From Mesorhizobium_K sp040049215 (GTDB taxonomy: Bacteria; Pseudomonadota; Alphaproteobacteria; Rhizobiales; Rhizobiaceae): a stretch of DNA of 64,000 nt. Under the pieces are notes generated by a model. That model ran no database searches, was not told where the DNA came from, and saw only the letters and a list, made by a program, of their open reading frames with translations. Shown here in pieces: positions 45,433 to 55,683 of this stretch. A program made the position numbers and the translations under genes. Within the stretch, counting starts at the first letter, position 1. Each line of letters opens with the position of its first letter. Location: assembly GCF_040049215.1 (NCBI RefSeq), contig NZ_JBDZDN010000001.1:992001-1056000 (forward strand), given 5' to 3'.

Positions 45433-46503
45433 ATGACCAAGCCAGTGCTCGACCAGAATCTGCAATTGCTCGACATGCGCTCGCGCGACATCTTCCGGCG
45501 CGTCGTCGAATCCTATCTCAAGGACGGCGAGCCGGTCGGCTCGCGCAACCTGTCGCGCATGCTGCCCTCTTCGCTGTCGCCCGCCACCGTGCGCAACGTG
45601 ATGAGCGACCTCGAGCAGCTCGGCCTCGTCTATGCGCCGCACATCTCGGCCGGGCGCCTGCCGACGCAGAAGGGCCTGCGCTTCTTCGTCGACGCCTTCA
45701 TGGAACTGGGCGATCTCTCGGAAGAGGAGCGCCGTGTCATCGAGGCCCAGGTCAAGGCTTCCGGCAGCGGGGCCTCGCTGGAACAGATGCTGACGGAGGC
45801 AAGCCAGCTGCTGTCGGGCATGTCGCGCGGCGCCGGCCTTGTCGTCACCGCCACCAACGAGGTCGCGCTGAAGCACATCGAGTTCATCCAGCTCGAGCCG
45901 ACCAAGGCGCTGGCGGTGCTGGTGTCCCAGAACGGCGACGTCGAGAACCGCGTCGTCGACCTTCCGGCCGGCGTCACCGTCTCGCAGCTGCACGAGGCCT
46001 CGAACTTCCTCAACGCCCATATTCGCGGCCGCACGCTCGCCGAAGCCAAGGCCGAGATCGCGCGCGTCAACGAAGAGACGAGGGCAGCCCTCGACACGCT
46101 GTCGCAGGAGCTGGTGGAGAAGGGCCTCGCGGTTTGGGCCGGCAGCGAAAGCGGCCTGCCGTCGCGGCTCATCGTGCGCGGCCGCGCCAACCTCTTGGAA
46201 AACGTCACCGCCCAGGCCGACATCGAGCTCATGCGGCGCCTGTTCGAGGACCTCGAGACGCAGGACGGCCTCATCCAGCTGCTCGGGCTGGCCGAGGAGG
46301 GGCCGGGCGTGCGTATCTTCATAGGCTCGGAGAACAAGCTGTTCTCGCTGTCGGGCTCCTCGCTGGTCGTCGCTCCCTACCGCGACAAGGACGCGCGCGT
46401 CATCGGCGCGCTCGGCGTCATCGGCCCGACCCGTCTCAACTACGCCCGCATCGTGCCGATGGTCGACTACACCGCACAGATCGTGTCGCGCATGCTGCGA
46501 TAG
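45433..46503 (+). CDS. hrcA: Heat-inducible transcription repressor HrcA
   Basis: 356 aa. N-terminal winged helix: FRRVVESYLKDGEPVGSRNL, LSPATVRNVMSDLEQLGLVY, HISAGRLPTQKGLRFFVD. The C-terminal part has IGSENKLFSLSGSSLVVAPY and ALGVIGPTRLNYARIVPMVD. It represses groESL-type operons via CIRCE elements and is tuned by GroEL. grpE, often the next gene in Rhizobiales, is not here. Confidence 0.96.
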   Translation: MTKPVLDQNLQLLDMRSRDIFRRVVESYLKDGEPVGSRNLSRMLPSSLSPATVRNVMSDLEQLGLVYAPHISAGRLPTQKGLRFFVDAFMELGDLSEEERRVIEAQVKASGSGASLEQMLTEASQLLSGMSRGAGLVVTATNEVALKHIEFIQLEPTKALAVLVSQNGDVENRVVDLPAGVTVSQLHEASNFLNAHIRGRTLAEAKAEIARVNEETRAALDTLSQELVEKGLAVWAGSESGLPSRLIVRGRANLLENVTAQADIELMRRLFEDLETQDGLIQLLGLAEEGPGVRIFIGSENKLFSLSGSSLVVAPYRDKDARVIGALGVIGPTRLNYARIVPMVDYTAQIVSRMLR

Positions 46504-46558
46504 GATGGCGGCGCGCTGCCGCCCGGTATAGGTTGGCTGCCGACCGCAGGAGATACCC

Positions 46559-46756
46559 ATGGCGCTCGAAGAATTAAAGGCTCAGATCGCCCTCCTGCTG
46601 GAGGAGATGGTCAACCAGCCCGAAGACGAGCACGAGGTGCTGGAACAGCTGCGCGAGAAGCTCAACGAGCTGCGCGCCATGGGCATGCCGCTGCCCGACG
46701 ACCTCGTGGCATTGGAAAAGCGCCTCGAGGAGCGGTTTCCGGAAAGCCGCGCTTGA
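46559..46756 (+). CDS. Small helical hypothetical protein
   Basis: 65 aa, acidic, with heptad-like Leu spacing (IALLLEEMVNQPEDEHEVLE then QLREKLNELRAMGMP), suggesting a short coiled-coil hairpin. No family recognised. CAGGAGATACCC precedes the ATG. It lies where grpE is often found, but is far too short and lacks GrpE motifs. Confidence 0.65.
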   Translation: MALEELKAQIALLLEEMVNQPEDEHEVLEQLREKLNELRAMGMPLPDDLVALEKRLEERFPESRA

Positions 46757-46809
46757 TGCATCCGCCGCTTCGTTCGCAACGCCGTCATTTGCGCGCCTGA
46801 AGGCTGCCC

Positions 46810-48312
46810 ATGGCCGGCTCGCGTGATGATATCCCCCGGGTGAAGCGCCGTCTGTGGCGGTACCTGCTGCTCTCGTCTTATGCGATTGTTCTCTTTGCCT
46901 CCGGCGCGCTCGTGGCGCTCGCCGGCGCTGCGATCATCTACGTCAACTCGAAGCCGGACCTTGCCATCTGGCACACGGCCGACCTCGACGGCGAATTCGC
47001 CGCCCGCTCCGGCCTCAAGACCTTTGGCGAGTATCTGCAGCTTGAGGAAGCGTTGTTCACCGAGCTGAAAAGCGAGGTCTACGACAAGATCGAGGAAAGC
47101 GAGCGCTCCACCTTCAACCGCTACACGGCGGGCAGCAAGTCCGACCCCGACATCTGGACGCCGAACTGGAACCGCACTTTCGAGCTCGCCAAACCGGAGG
47201 CGACCTTCGGCGTCCTCCTGCTGCACGGCTATTCCGACAGCCCCTACAGCCTGCGTGGCTTCGGAACCGTGATGCACGCAGCGGGCGCTCATGTCCTCGG
47301 CCTGCGCATTCCCGGACACGGCACGGCGCCGAGCGCGCTGAAGTACACCGTCGCGGACGACATGACGGCCGCCGTCAGGCTTGCCATGCAGCATATGAAA
47401 GCGGTCATGGCCGACCGGCCGATCTTCATCATCGGCTATTCCAATGGCGGCGCGCTCGCCGTCAACTACAGTCTGGAAGCCATCGAGGACGCCACCCTTC
47501 CGGTGCCGGCCGGCCTCGTGCTGATGTCGCCCGAGATCGGCATCTCGCGCGCCGCCGCCTATGCGAACTGGCAGGCCAAGGTCGGCGACCTGCTCGGCCT
47601 CGACAAGCTCGCCTGGAGTTCGGTTCTGCCGGAGTTCGACCCGTACAAATACAATTCCTTTGCCGTCAATGCCGGCGAGCAGGCCTGGCAGATGACCGAG
47701 AAGGTCCGGACGAAGCTCGACCGGCTGTCGCGAAACGGCCAGCTCGGCGAAGTCGCGCCGATCCTCGCCTTCCAGTCGGCAGTCGACGCCACCGTGATCG
47801 CCAATGCCGTCGTCACCGGCCTCTTCGCTAGGCTGCCGTCAGGCGACCACGAACTCGTCATCTACGACGTCAATCGCTTCTACGAGGCGCAGGGACTGAT
47901 CACCAAGCAGATCGACCTCGAAAGACTGATCTCTGGCCCGAGTACGGCCTATGCTGTCGACATCGTCACCAATCGCGACAGCACGACCTTCGACGCCGTG
48001 CTGCGCAGCCGCGCCGCCGGCAGCGACGCCGTGACGACGACCGAACTCGGCCTGTCCTGGCCGGACGACGTCTACTCGCTCGCCCACATCGCGCTGCCCT
48101 TCTCGCCCGACGATCCGCTCTACGGCGACGATCCGCGCTCGGAAAACCCCGGCATCAGGCTCGGCCGGCTCGCGCTGCACGGCGAGAACAACACGCTCTC
48201 CATCCCGCCGACGATGATGACGCGCCAGCGCTGGAACCCGTTCCACGCGTTCATGGTCGCGAAGATCGCGCAATTCGTGCGCGAGCGCGTGGGCGGCGCG
48301 TCAAGTCAGTAG
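46810..48312 (+). CDS. Membrane-anchored alpha/beta hydrolase
   Basis: 500 aa. One membrane helix near residues 18-45 (YLLLSSYAIVLFASGALVAL). The hydrolase core starts with GVLLLHGYSDSPYS (oxyanion region), then LRIPGHGTAPS and the nucleophile elbow IIGYSNGGALA. A lysophospholipase/esterase-like role is likely; substrate unknown. Its last 62 bp overlap the 3' end of the Hsp70-like gene on the opposite strand. Confidence 0.82.
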   Translation: MAGSRDDIPRVKRRLWRYLLLSSYAIVLFASGALVALAGAAIIYVNSKPDLAIWHTADLDGEFAARSGLKTFGEYLQLEEALFTELKSEVYDKIEESERSTFNRYTAGSKSDPDIWTPNWNRTFELAKPEATFGVLLLHGYSDSPYSLRGFGTVMHAAGAHVLGLRIPGHGTAPSALKYTVADDMTAAVRLAMQHMKAVMADRPIFIIGYSNGGALAVNYSLEAIEDATLPVPAGLVLMSPEIGISRAAAYANWQAKVGDLLGLDKLAWSSVLPEFDPYKYNSFAVNAGEQAWQMTEKVRTKLDRLSRNGQLGEVAPILAFQSAVDATVIANAVVTGLFARLPSGDHELVIYDVNRFYEAQGLITKQIDLERLISGPSTAYAVDIVTNRDSTTFDAVLRSRAAGSDAVTTTELGLSWPDDVYSLAHIALPFSPDDPLYGDDPRSENPGIRLGRLALHGENNTLSIPPTMMTRQRWNPFHAFMVAKIAQFVRERVGGASSQ

Positions 48313-49576
48313 GAAGCGCACAGCCGAATTTCCGGCGTGCGTCGAGCGCCAGTCCCAACCCCACGCTGCCGAACACGTCGCCCTCGACGACCGCCGCGTC
48401 CGGAACCAGCGACAGGATGCTGCCCCGCGCCAGCGGGGTGGCGGTGGAACCGCCGGTCAGGAACACGGCGGTGATGTCGGCGGGCTTCAACCCGGCGTCG
48501 GCGATCGTCCGCTCCACCGTCGCGGCGACGCGACCAACGTCGTCGAGGATCGTTTCCTCCAGCCCGTCGCGGGTGATCTCCGCGCTGAACCTGGCATCCG
48601 TCAAGTCGACTACGATCGACGCCTTTGGCCTGTCGGTCAGCTCGATCTTCGCCCGCTCCACCAGTTGCGCCAGCGCATGGCCGAAGCGGTGATCGACGAC
48701 CTCGATCAGCCGTTCTACCAGATCAGGCCGCGCCGCCTCGAAGCGCATCTGCCTGAGCTCGATCCTGGCCTTGGCGGTGTAGAGCAGGTTGATGCGCTGC
48801 CAGGTCGCCAGGTCGACGAAATAGCCGGCGGGCAGGTTGCGTTTGCCGTCCTTCGTCGGCGTCAGGTAACCGAGTTCCGGCATCACATGGGCGAGGCTCG
48901 CCAGCCGGTCGAAATCGGTGCCGCCGATATGGATGCCGCGATTGGCGAGGATATCGTCCTTGCGGTCGCCTGCTTTGGCGCGCTTTGGCGAAACCCTGAC
49001 AATCGAGAAGTCCGAGGTGCCGCCGCCCATGTCGACGATCAGCGCCAGTTCTTCGCGCGTCACGCTCTGCTCATAGTCGAGTGCTGCCGCGATCGGCTCG
49101 AACTGGAACGCGATCTGCCTGAAACCTTGCGCGCGCGCCGCCTTCTCCAGTTCAGTCTGTGCCGCTGCGTCGGCCTCGGCATCGTCGTCGACGAACTGCA
49201 CCGGCCGTCCCAGCACGACGGTGTCGACGGCTTCGCCGGCATGACCTTCCAGCCGCTTCTTCAGATGTCCCAGGAATATGCCGATGATGTCGGTGAAGGC
49301 GATCGAGCGCGACTTGAGGCGCGTCTTCTCATGCACCAGCGAGCTGCCGAGCACGCTTTTCAGCGCACGCATCAGCCGGCCCTCGACCCCGTCGGTATAT
49401 TGCCCAATGCCGCTGCGGCCGAGATAGGTGCCGTTGTCCTCGTAGTTGAAGAAGACGGCGCTGGGCAGCGTGACCTCGTCCCGTTCCAGCGGCACCAGCC
49501 GCGGCTTGCCGTTCTCGATGAGACCGACGGTCGAATTGGAAGTGCCAAAGTCTATGCCGCCGTAAACCGGTCGCAT
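48251..49576 (-). CDS. Hsp70-family ATPase (YegD-like)
   Basis: 441 aa. Actin-fold ATPase of the Hsp70 superfamily without a substrate-binding domain: phosphate 1 loop GGIDFGTSNSTVGLI, VVLGRPVQF, phosphate 2 VDMGGGTSDFSIV, and VFLTGGSTATPLARG for adenosine. Homologues usually end near LALDARRKFG; here about 23 extra residues, strongly basic, follow and are encoded antisense to the hydrolase gene. Possibly chaperone-like; clients unknown. ATG at MRPVYG chosen. Confidence 0.88.
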   Translation of the reverse strand: MRPVYGGIDFGTSNSTVGLIENGKPRLVPLERDEVTLPSAVFFNYEDNGTYLGRSGIGQYTDGVEGRLMRALKSVLGSSLVHEKTRLKSRSIAFTDIIGIFLGHLKKRLEGHAGEAVDTVVLGRPVQFVDDDAEADAAAQTELEKAARAQGFRQIAFQFEPIAAALDYEQSVTREELALIVDMGGGTSDFSIVRVSPKRAKAGDRKDDILANRGIHIGGTDFDRLASLAHVMPELGYLTPTKDGKRNLPAGYFVDLATWQRINLLYTAKARIELRQMRFEAARPDLVERLIEVVDHRFGHALAQLVERAKIELTDRPKASIVVDLTDARFSAEITRDGLEETILDDVGRVAATVERTIADAGLKPADITAVFLTGGSTATPLARGSILSLVPDAAVVEGDVFGSVGLGLALDARRKFGCALPTDLTRRPRARARIARSSRP

Positions 49577-49740
49577 GGCAATGTCCTCGATCGTGGCTGA
49601 AAGCGTGGGGACGTGCCCGATACACAAGCGCGGACTGTTTGTCGATGCCGGAATTGCGACCGGCCGCGCGATGCGGCGGGTCGTGTGGGATGGCGGTCAC
49701 ACTGCGCGGATCGTCACGCGCGGGCTATGGCTGCCCGGCT

Positions 49741-50349
49741 TCAGTTCCGCGTGCCGTGCAGCGTCATGTCGAACTGGACGAGGTTCGAATAGATCGGCGT
49801 ACCGACGCCCATGCCATAGGGCGAGCGGTAGATCGAGCCGGTGACATGGAAGGAGATCGCACCGCCCTTCTGCTTACCGACCGTCGCCTGGAACGTGGCC
49901 GGTCGCGATTTTCCCCGCGCCGTCAACACGCCGTCGATGCGCGCCGTCGATGATCCGGTCCTCGTCACCGCTGTCGAGCGAAAGGTGATCTCCGGATATT
50001 CAGCTACGTCGAAGACAGCATCCGAGCGCAGGAAATTCTCTACCCTGGCTTCATTGGCGTGCACGCTTTCCGGATAGAGCGTGATCGTCACTTTCGATTT
50101 GCCGACGTTGCTGCCGTCGATGCGGAAGCTGCCCTTGTAATCCGGAAAGCTTCCCTTGATGCCGCCGCCACCCACCTGGTCCACCGCGAAGCGGATCGAG
50201 GATGATTTGTCGATCCGGTAGCTGCCCGCCGCGTCGGACAGTGCGTCAGCCGCCGCCTGCGCCGTCGCCGAGAAGCCGGCCAGCGGCGCCGCGAGGAGAA
50301 AGGCCGCAAGGCCTGCGCGAACTCTCGTCTGCAAACTGGAACTACGCAT
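49741..50349 (-). CDS. YceI-family periplasmic lipid-binding-like protein
   Basis: 202 aa. Signal peptide at residues 1-33 (AFLLAAPLAGFSATAQAA). The mature part is the YceI beta-barrel lipocalin-like fold: GSYRIDKSSSIRFAVDQVG, GSFPDYKGSFRID, VENFLRSDAVFDVAEYPEIT, and ITFRS. Relatives bind polyisoprenoids. Its ATG overlaps the cytochrome b561 stop by 8 bp, a common YceI-CybB pairing. Confidence 0.92.
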   Translation of the reverse strand: MRSSSLQTRVRAGLAAFLLAAPLAGFSATAQAAADALSDAAGSYRIDKSSSIRFAVDQVGGGGIKGSFPDYKGSFRIDGSNVGKSKVTITLYPESVHANEARVENFLRSDAVFDVAEYPEITFRSTAVTRTGSSTARIDGVLTARGKSRPATFQATVGKQKGGAISFHVTGSIYRSPYGMGVGTPIYSNLVQFDMTLHGTRN

Positions 50350-50950
50350 CGTCGTTGGTCCTTCTGATGAGCCCCGCGCCGAGGCCTGGAACCATGCGTC
50401 CGAGCACGTTGTCGCGCAGCAGGAAGTGATGTCTGAGCGCCGCCGCCGCATGGCCGGCGACGAGCAGCAGCGCCAAATAGGCAAGAAGTTCATGTGCCTC
50501 GCGCCAGAACGCCTCGGCCTCCGCCGAGGGCGGCAGCGGCAGCGGCGGAATAAGCACGAGGTCGAAAACGAAGCTCGGTATGCCGAGCGTCGAGGTCGAC
50601 GCCAGCGCCCACCCGGCGAGCGGCACGATCAGGGTCAGCGCAAGCAGCGCGCCCTGCACCGTTGCCGCGGCCAGTCGCTCGATGCGGCCGAGACTCGCAT
50701 CGGCGGCAGGAGCGCCAGCAACGATGCGCCAGCAAAGCCTCAGCACGGCCAGCGCCAGGATGAGGAAGCCGAACGACTTGTGCCACTGGATGAGTTCGAA
50801 CTGCAGCGCCATGCTCTTCAAGCGCTCCATCGAGAAGCCGAGCAGTATCTGGCCGAGAAACAGTGCCGCGATCGCCCAGTGGAAGCTTATCGAGACGGGG
50901 CTGTAAGCCCTGTGCCGCGACATTGCTGCCGCCTCGCTTTGATGTTTCAC
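50342..50950 (-). CDS. Cytochrome b561
   Basis: 202 aa. Four predicted membrane helices with heme-ligand histidines: ISFHWAIAALFLGQILLGF (helix 1), LIQWHKSFGFLILALAVLRL (helix 2), and AHELLAYLALLLVAGHAAAA (helix 4). It is a diheme quinol-oxidising membrane protein. Starts at MKHQ or at an ATG 27 nt inside (MSRHRAYS), which is closer to typical homologues. Operon with the YceI gene. Confidence 0.92.
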   Translation of the reverse strand: MKHQSEAAAMSRHRAYSPVSISFHWAIAALFLGQILLGFSMERLKSMALQFELIQWHKSFGFLILALAVLRLCWRIVAGAPAADASLGRIERLAAATVQGALLALTLIVPLAGWALASTSTLGIPSFVFDLVLIPPLPLPPSAEAEAFWREAHELLAYLALLLVAGHAAAALRHHFLLRDNVLGRMVPGLGAGLIRRTNDDA

Positions 50951-51097
50951 GCGCTGCTAACGATGGCCGCTATCGGGATATTCCCTGACCGCTCCGACAT
51001 TCCATCAGCCGCTCTTATGGGTCGATCTCGGGAATTCGTGTGAGACCCGGACCAAAATCTGCTAAACGCCGCGCTTTCCGTTTCGTGGACCCTTGTC

Positions 51098-51715
51098 ATG
51101 ACCCTTGCCGGTTTCATCGCCTATAGCGGCGCGCTCGCGCTGGCTGCCGCCATCCCCGGCCCCGGCGTCACTGCGCTGGTCGCCCGCGCGCTCGGCTCCG
51201 GCTTCCGCTCGTCGCTCTTCATGTCGCTCGGGCTGATCCTCGGCGACCTCACCTATCTCACCGCAGTGGTGCTCGGCTTGGCAATTGTCGCGCAGACCTT
51301 CGGTCTGGTCTTCCTCGCCATCAAATGGGCGGGCATCGCCTATCTGGCGTGGCTCGCCTGGACCTTCTGGACGACCGGCATCACCGCCGAGACCGTCGAG
51401 GCGAAGAAGGCGAAGGGCGGCTTTTTCGCCAGCTTCCTTGCCGGCCTCACCGTCACGCTCGGCAATCCGAAGACGATGATCTTCTATCTCGCGATCACGC
51501 CGACCATTGTCGACCTGAAAACGGTCACCCTCGCCGAATACGGCGTGCTGGCGCTGCTGACGGTGGTTGTCCTGCTGGTCGTACTTGTCCCCTATCTGGC
51601 GCTCGCGGCCAAGGCGCGCTGGTTCCTCAGGACGCCGCGCGCCTTGAAGGCGCTCAACCGCACCGCCGCCGCTTTCATGGCCGGCGCCGCTGCGGCAATC
51701 GCCGCCCGCCAGTAG
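51098..51715 (+). CDS. LysE/RhtB-family exporter
   Basis: 205 aa, six hydrophobic segments. Family pattern: AAAIPGPGVTALVARALGSG at the N-terminus, LILGDLTYLTAVVLGLAIVA, and LAGLTVTLGNPKTMIFYLA in the middle. It exports amino acids or related metabolites; the substrate cannot be read from sequence. cysK lies 136 bp downstream on the same strand, which might hint at cysteine-related efflux, but this is speculative. Confidence 0.9.
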   Translation: MTLAGFIAYSGALALAAAIPGPGVTALVARALGSGFRSSLFMSLGLILGDLTYLTAVVLGLAIVAQTFGLVFLAIKWAGIAYLAWLAWTFWTTGITAETVEAKKAKGGFFASFLAGLTVTLGNPKTMIFYLAITPTIVDLKTVTLAEYGVLALLTVVVLLVVLVPYLALAAKARWFLRTPRALKALNRTAAAFMAGAAAAIAARQ

Positions 51716-51851
51716 TTTTTGCGCCAAATTATTCCTGAAACCGGCGCCTTGGCGAAACAGGAATCCGTGCGTTGTGCGTTTTAGGCATGCCGGGCACTCG
51801 GATTCCTCGGCCCCGCGCACTATGTTCCGATGCCAAGAGGAGGGCCTTTCC

Positions 51852-52832
<981 letters not shown>

Positions 52833-52912
52833 GCGTCGCGGCTCGGGCCGAGCAGGGGGCCGGGTCTGCGCCTGCCGGAGACAGGCCCGTGCTATTCGAG
52901 TAGAATTGCGGG

Positions 52913-53983
52913 ATGCGGCAACGCCTCCAGTTTTGTACGTCCGCCGACGGTACCCGCATCGCCATAGCCTCCATTGGTCGCGGGCCGCCTCTGGTGCGGG
53001 CGGCGCACTGGCTCAGCCATGTCGAATTCGACCTCGAAAGCCCGGTCTGGAGCCCATGGCTGCAGGCCCTTGCCGATCAGAACACCTACATCCGGTACGA
53101 CCAGCGCGGCTGCGGCCTGTCCGACCGGGAGGTGACGGACTTCTCGCTCGATGCCTGGGTGAGCGACCTGGAGGCAGTCGTCGACACGCTGGGGCTTGAG
53201 CGGTTTCCTCTCCTGGGCATGTCGCAGGGCGGCGCGGTTGCCATTTCTTACGCCCATCGGCACCCCGAAAATGTCTCCCGGCTGATCCTCGTCGGCGCCT
53301 ATGCCCGAGGAGCGCTGCGGCGGGGCGGCGGCGCCGCCGAAAGGCTTGAAGCCGAGACGCTGGTGAACCTCATCCGCGTCGGCTGGGCGCGCGACAACCC
53401 GACCTTCCGGAATGTGTTTGGACAGCGGTTTCTTCCCGCGGGCACGCCGGAACAGCACCGATGGTGGCACGACCTCGAACGAATCACGGCAAGCCCCGAG
53501 GTCGCCGCCCGGACGCTGGAAGCCTTCCAGATGGTCGAGGTTTCGCAGCTCGCCGCGCAATTGCGCCTGCCGGCGCTGATCATGCATTCGCGCGGCGACG
53601 CTGCCGTGCCATTCGAGGAAGGCCGTCACCTGACCGCCCTCATCCCCGAGGCGCGGTTCGTGCCGCTCGAAAGCGACAATCACATCATTCTCCAAAGCGA
53701 GCCCGCCTGGGCGAAGTTCCTGGCCGAGTTGCGCGCCTTCCTCGGCCAGAACGCGCCACGCAGCGGCGGCCGCCCCACTGGCCCCCGCACCGGGCTGACG
53801 GCGGCGGAGGCCGACGTGCTGGCCTATCTCGTGCAGGGCCTCGGCAACCGCACGATCGCGGAACGGCTCGGCAAGAGCGAAAAGACCGTTCGCAATCAGG
53901 TCTCGGCGATCTTGAACAAGCTCGGGGTCCATACCCGCGCCGAGGCAATCGTGCGCGCGCAGGACCTCACGACCGGTCAATAG
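52913..53983 (+). CDS. Alpha/beta hydrolase fused to LuxR-type HTH
   Basis: 356 aa. Residues 1-275 are an alpha/beta hydrolase: RYDQRGCGLSD, nucleophile Ser104 in LLGMSQGGAVA, Asp in MHSRGDAAVPFEEG, and His in SDNHIIL. Residues 290-350 are a LuxR helix-turn-helix: GLTAAEADVLAYLVQGLGNR with TIAERLGKSEKTVRNQVSAI and LNKLGVHTRAEAI. The hydrolase part may act as a ligand sensor, as in other hydrolase-like receptors. Which genes it controls is unknown; the mtoX-like gene is next. Confidence 0.88.
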   Translation: MRQRLQFCTSADGTRIAIASIGRGPPLVRAAHWLSHVEFDLESPVWSPWLQALADQNTYIRYDQRGCGLSDREVTDFSLDAWVSDLEAVVDTLGLERFPLLGMSQGGAVAISYAHRHPENVSRLILVGAYARGALRRGGGAAERLEAETLVNLIRVGWARDNPTFRNVFGQRFLPAGTPEQHRWWHDLERITASPEVAARTLEAFQMVEVSQLAAQLRLPALIMHSRGDAAVPFEEGRHLTALIPEARFVPLESDNHIILQSEPAWAKFLAELRAFLGQNAPRSGGRPTGPRTGLTAAEADVLAYLVQGLGNRTIAERLGKSEKTVRNQVSAILNKLGVHTRAEAIVRAQDLTTGQ

Positions 53984-54338
53984 GCGCCAAACTCGGGACA
54001 TCGGTCCCAATCCTTTCGCATTTTCCATCTCCCGCATGGGACATCTGCCTCATGCGCTCGCGCCGATGTTGGCGGAGGTTGCGCCGCGTCGAAGCGAGAG
54101 GGAGGACGCATGCACAGGGTCGACTTCCATCATGGCGCCTTTGGGCGCTGCAGCTGAACGTGCCTTGAGCAGCGCCAAGCCGAGAAGAAGTCACGTCTGA
54201 AGATTTTGCGCCGTTACCGATCAAGAAGCTTTTCGACGTGTTTTCAGAAACACGAGGTCCTCATCCGGAACGCCCGTACACGTCTCGGTGCGGCGGGTAG
54301 TTCCATCTGAATAAAGCCAGATGAAAGGGAGAATACCA
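53984..54338 (+). promoter_or_regulatory. 355-bp upstream region of the mtoX-like gene
   Basis: Contains a short dyad GGGACATCGGTCCC (53995-54008) just after the upstream gene, a possible 15-codon leader ORF (54110-54157), and a hairpin CGTGTTT-TCAG-AAACACG (54237-54254). No clear promoter could be assigned. Confidence 0.4.
54110..54157 (+). CDS. Possible 15-aa leader peptide upstream of mtoX-like gene
   Basis: ATG preceded by GAGGGAGGACGC (strong ribosome site) opens MHRVDFHHGAFGRCS and stops. It is too short to be a protein; it has three His and a penultimate Cys. It could be a regulatory leader for the gene 180 bp downstream, or chance. Confidence 0.35.
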   Translation: MHRVDFHHGAFGRCS

Positions 54339-55634
54339 ATGTTGCGGACATCTTGCACGATAGCCGGATTGCTAAGCCTTGGCGTTGCCTTGCCCGCTGC
54401 CGCCGATGAAACATGCCTTTCGCCTTACATGGCCAAGATCACCGGCCACGAAGACTATGTCTACGTGTGGACGCTCGGCGTGGATGGCCTTGGCGACGGT
54501 TCCGACAAGCTGGTCACCATCGATGTGCGCGAGGGTTCGCCGACTTCAGGCAAGGTGATCGACGTCGATTCCGTCGGCAGCCGCAACGAGGCCCATCACG
54601 GCGGCTTCACCGACGATCGCCGCCAGTTCTGGGCGACAGGCCTCGACACGAGCACCATCTTCATCTTCGACGTGGCGAGCGACCCGGCCAATCCGAAGCT
54701 CGTCAGGACGATCGACGATTTCGAGGAAAAGACCGGCGGCGTGGTCGGACCGCACGGCGCCTATGCGCTGCCCGGCCGCATGATGATCCCGGCGCTGTCG
54801 AACAGGGACGGCACCGGCCGCACCGCGATCGTGGAATATTCCAACCAGGGCGAGTTCGTCGCCACCCACTGGATGCCGACCGCCGCGGAGGCGAAGAAAA
54901 TTCCCGGCGGCGAACACGCCGACGGCTACGGCTACGACGTGCGCGTGCTGCCCCGCAAGAACGTGATGCTGACCTCCTCCTTTGCTGGCCGCGAGAATTA
55001 TATGCGGCCCTTCGGCGAGGTGGCCGGCGATCCGGAGGCGATGAAGAAGTTCGGCGGTTCCATGATCATCTGGGACTTCCATGCCCGCACGCCGAAGAAG
55101 GTGTTCCAGGTGCCGGGCGTGCCGCTCGAGGTGCGCTGGGCCTGGGGCGAGGACAAGGCGCACGCCTTCACCTCCACCGCGCTGACCTCGCAGCTCTGGC
55201 TGGTCTACGAGGACGACGGCGGCGAATGGCAGGCCAAGGCCGTCGCCGACATCGGCGATCCCCAGAAGCTGCCGGTGCCGGTCGACATCAGCCTCAGCGC
55301 CGACGACAAGACGCTTTTCGCCAACACCTTCATGGACGGCATGACGCGCGTCTACGACGTCTCCGACCCGCATGCGCCCAAGCAGATCTACGAGAAGAAG
55401 ATCGGCACGCAGGTCAACATGGTCTCGCAGAGCTGGGACGGGCAACGTCTCTATTACACAAGCTCGCTGCTGGCCAACTGGGACAAGTCGGGCGCCGACA
55501 ACGAGCAGTTCCTGAAGGCCTACAGCTGGAACGGCAAGGAACTCGCGCCGCGCTTCGAGATCGACTTCACCGGGGAGGAACTCGGCCGCCCGCACATGAT
55601 GGCGTTCGGGGCGGCGAGCCTCTACGCCAACTAA
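54339..55634 (+). CDS. mtoX: Selenium-binding-protein-family methanethiol oxidase-like protein
   Basis: 431 aa. Signal peptide at residues 1-23 (TIAGLLSLGVALPAAA), so periplasmic. The mature protein is an SBP56-type beta-propeller: DETCLSPYMAKITGHEDYVY, GVVGPHGAYALPGRMM, GGEHADGYGYDVRVLPR, NTFMDGMTRVYDVSDPH, and the end TGEELGRPHMMAFGAASLYA. Bacterial MtoX oxidises methanethiol to formaldehyde, sulfide and peroxide with copper. The following SCO gene, a copper-delivery protein, is the known neighbour of mtoX, supporting the assignment; a mauG-type gene is not seen. Confidence 0.82.
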   Translation: MLRTSCTIAGLLSLGVALPAAADETCLSPYMAKITGHEDYVYVWTLGVDGLGDGSDKLVTIDVREGSPTSGKVIDVDSVGSRNEAHHGGFTDDRRQFWATGLDTSTIFIFDVASDPANPKLVRTIDDFEEKTGGVVGPHGAYALPGRMMIPALSNRDGTGRTAIVEYSNQGEFVATHWMPTAAEAKKIPGGEHADGYGYDVRVLPRKNVMLTSSFAGRENYMRPFGEVAGDPEAMKKFGGSMIIWDFHARTPKKVFQVPGVPLEVRWAWGEDKAHAFTSTALTSQLWLVYEDDGGEWQAKAVADIGDPQKLPVPVDISLSADDKTLFANTFMDGMTRVYDVSDPHAPKQIYEKKIGTQVNMVSQSWDGQRLYYTSSLLANWDKSGADNEQFLKAYSWNGKELAPRFEIDFTGEELGRPHMMAFGAASLYAN

Positions 55635-55683
55635 AGGCCGGGAGCGGGGCTCAGGCCCCGCCCTTTTCAAGGGAACCCGACCG

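Noticed and set aside
46559..46756. Possible truncated grpE after hrcA
   Set aside because: The position fits, but the 65-aa product lacks GrpE motifs and is a complete small ORF with its own ribosome site.
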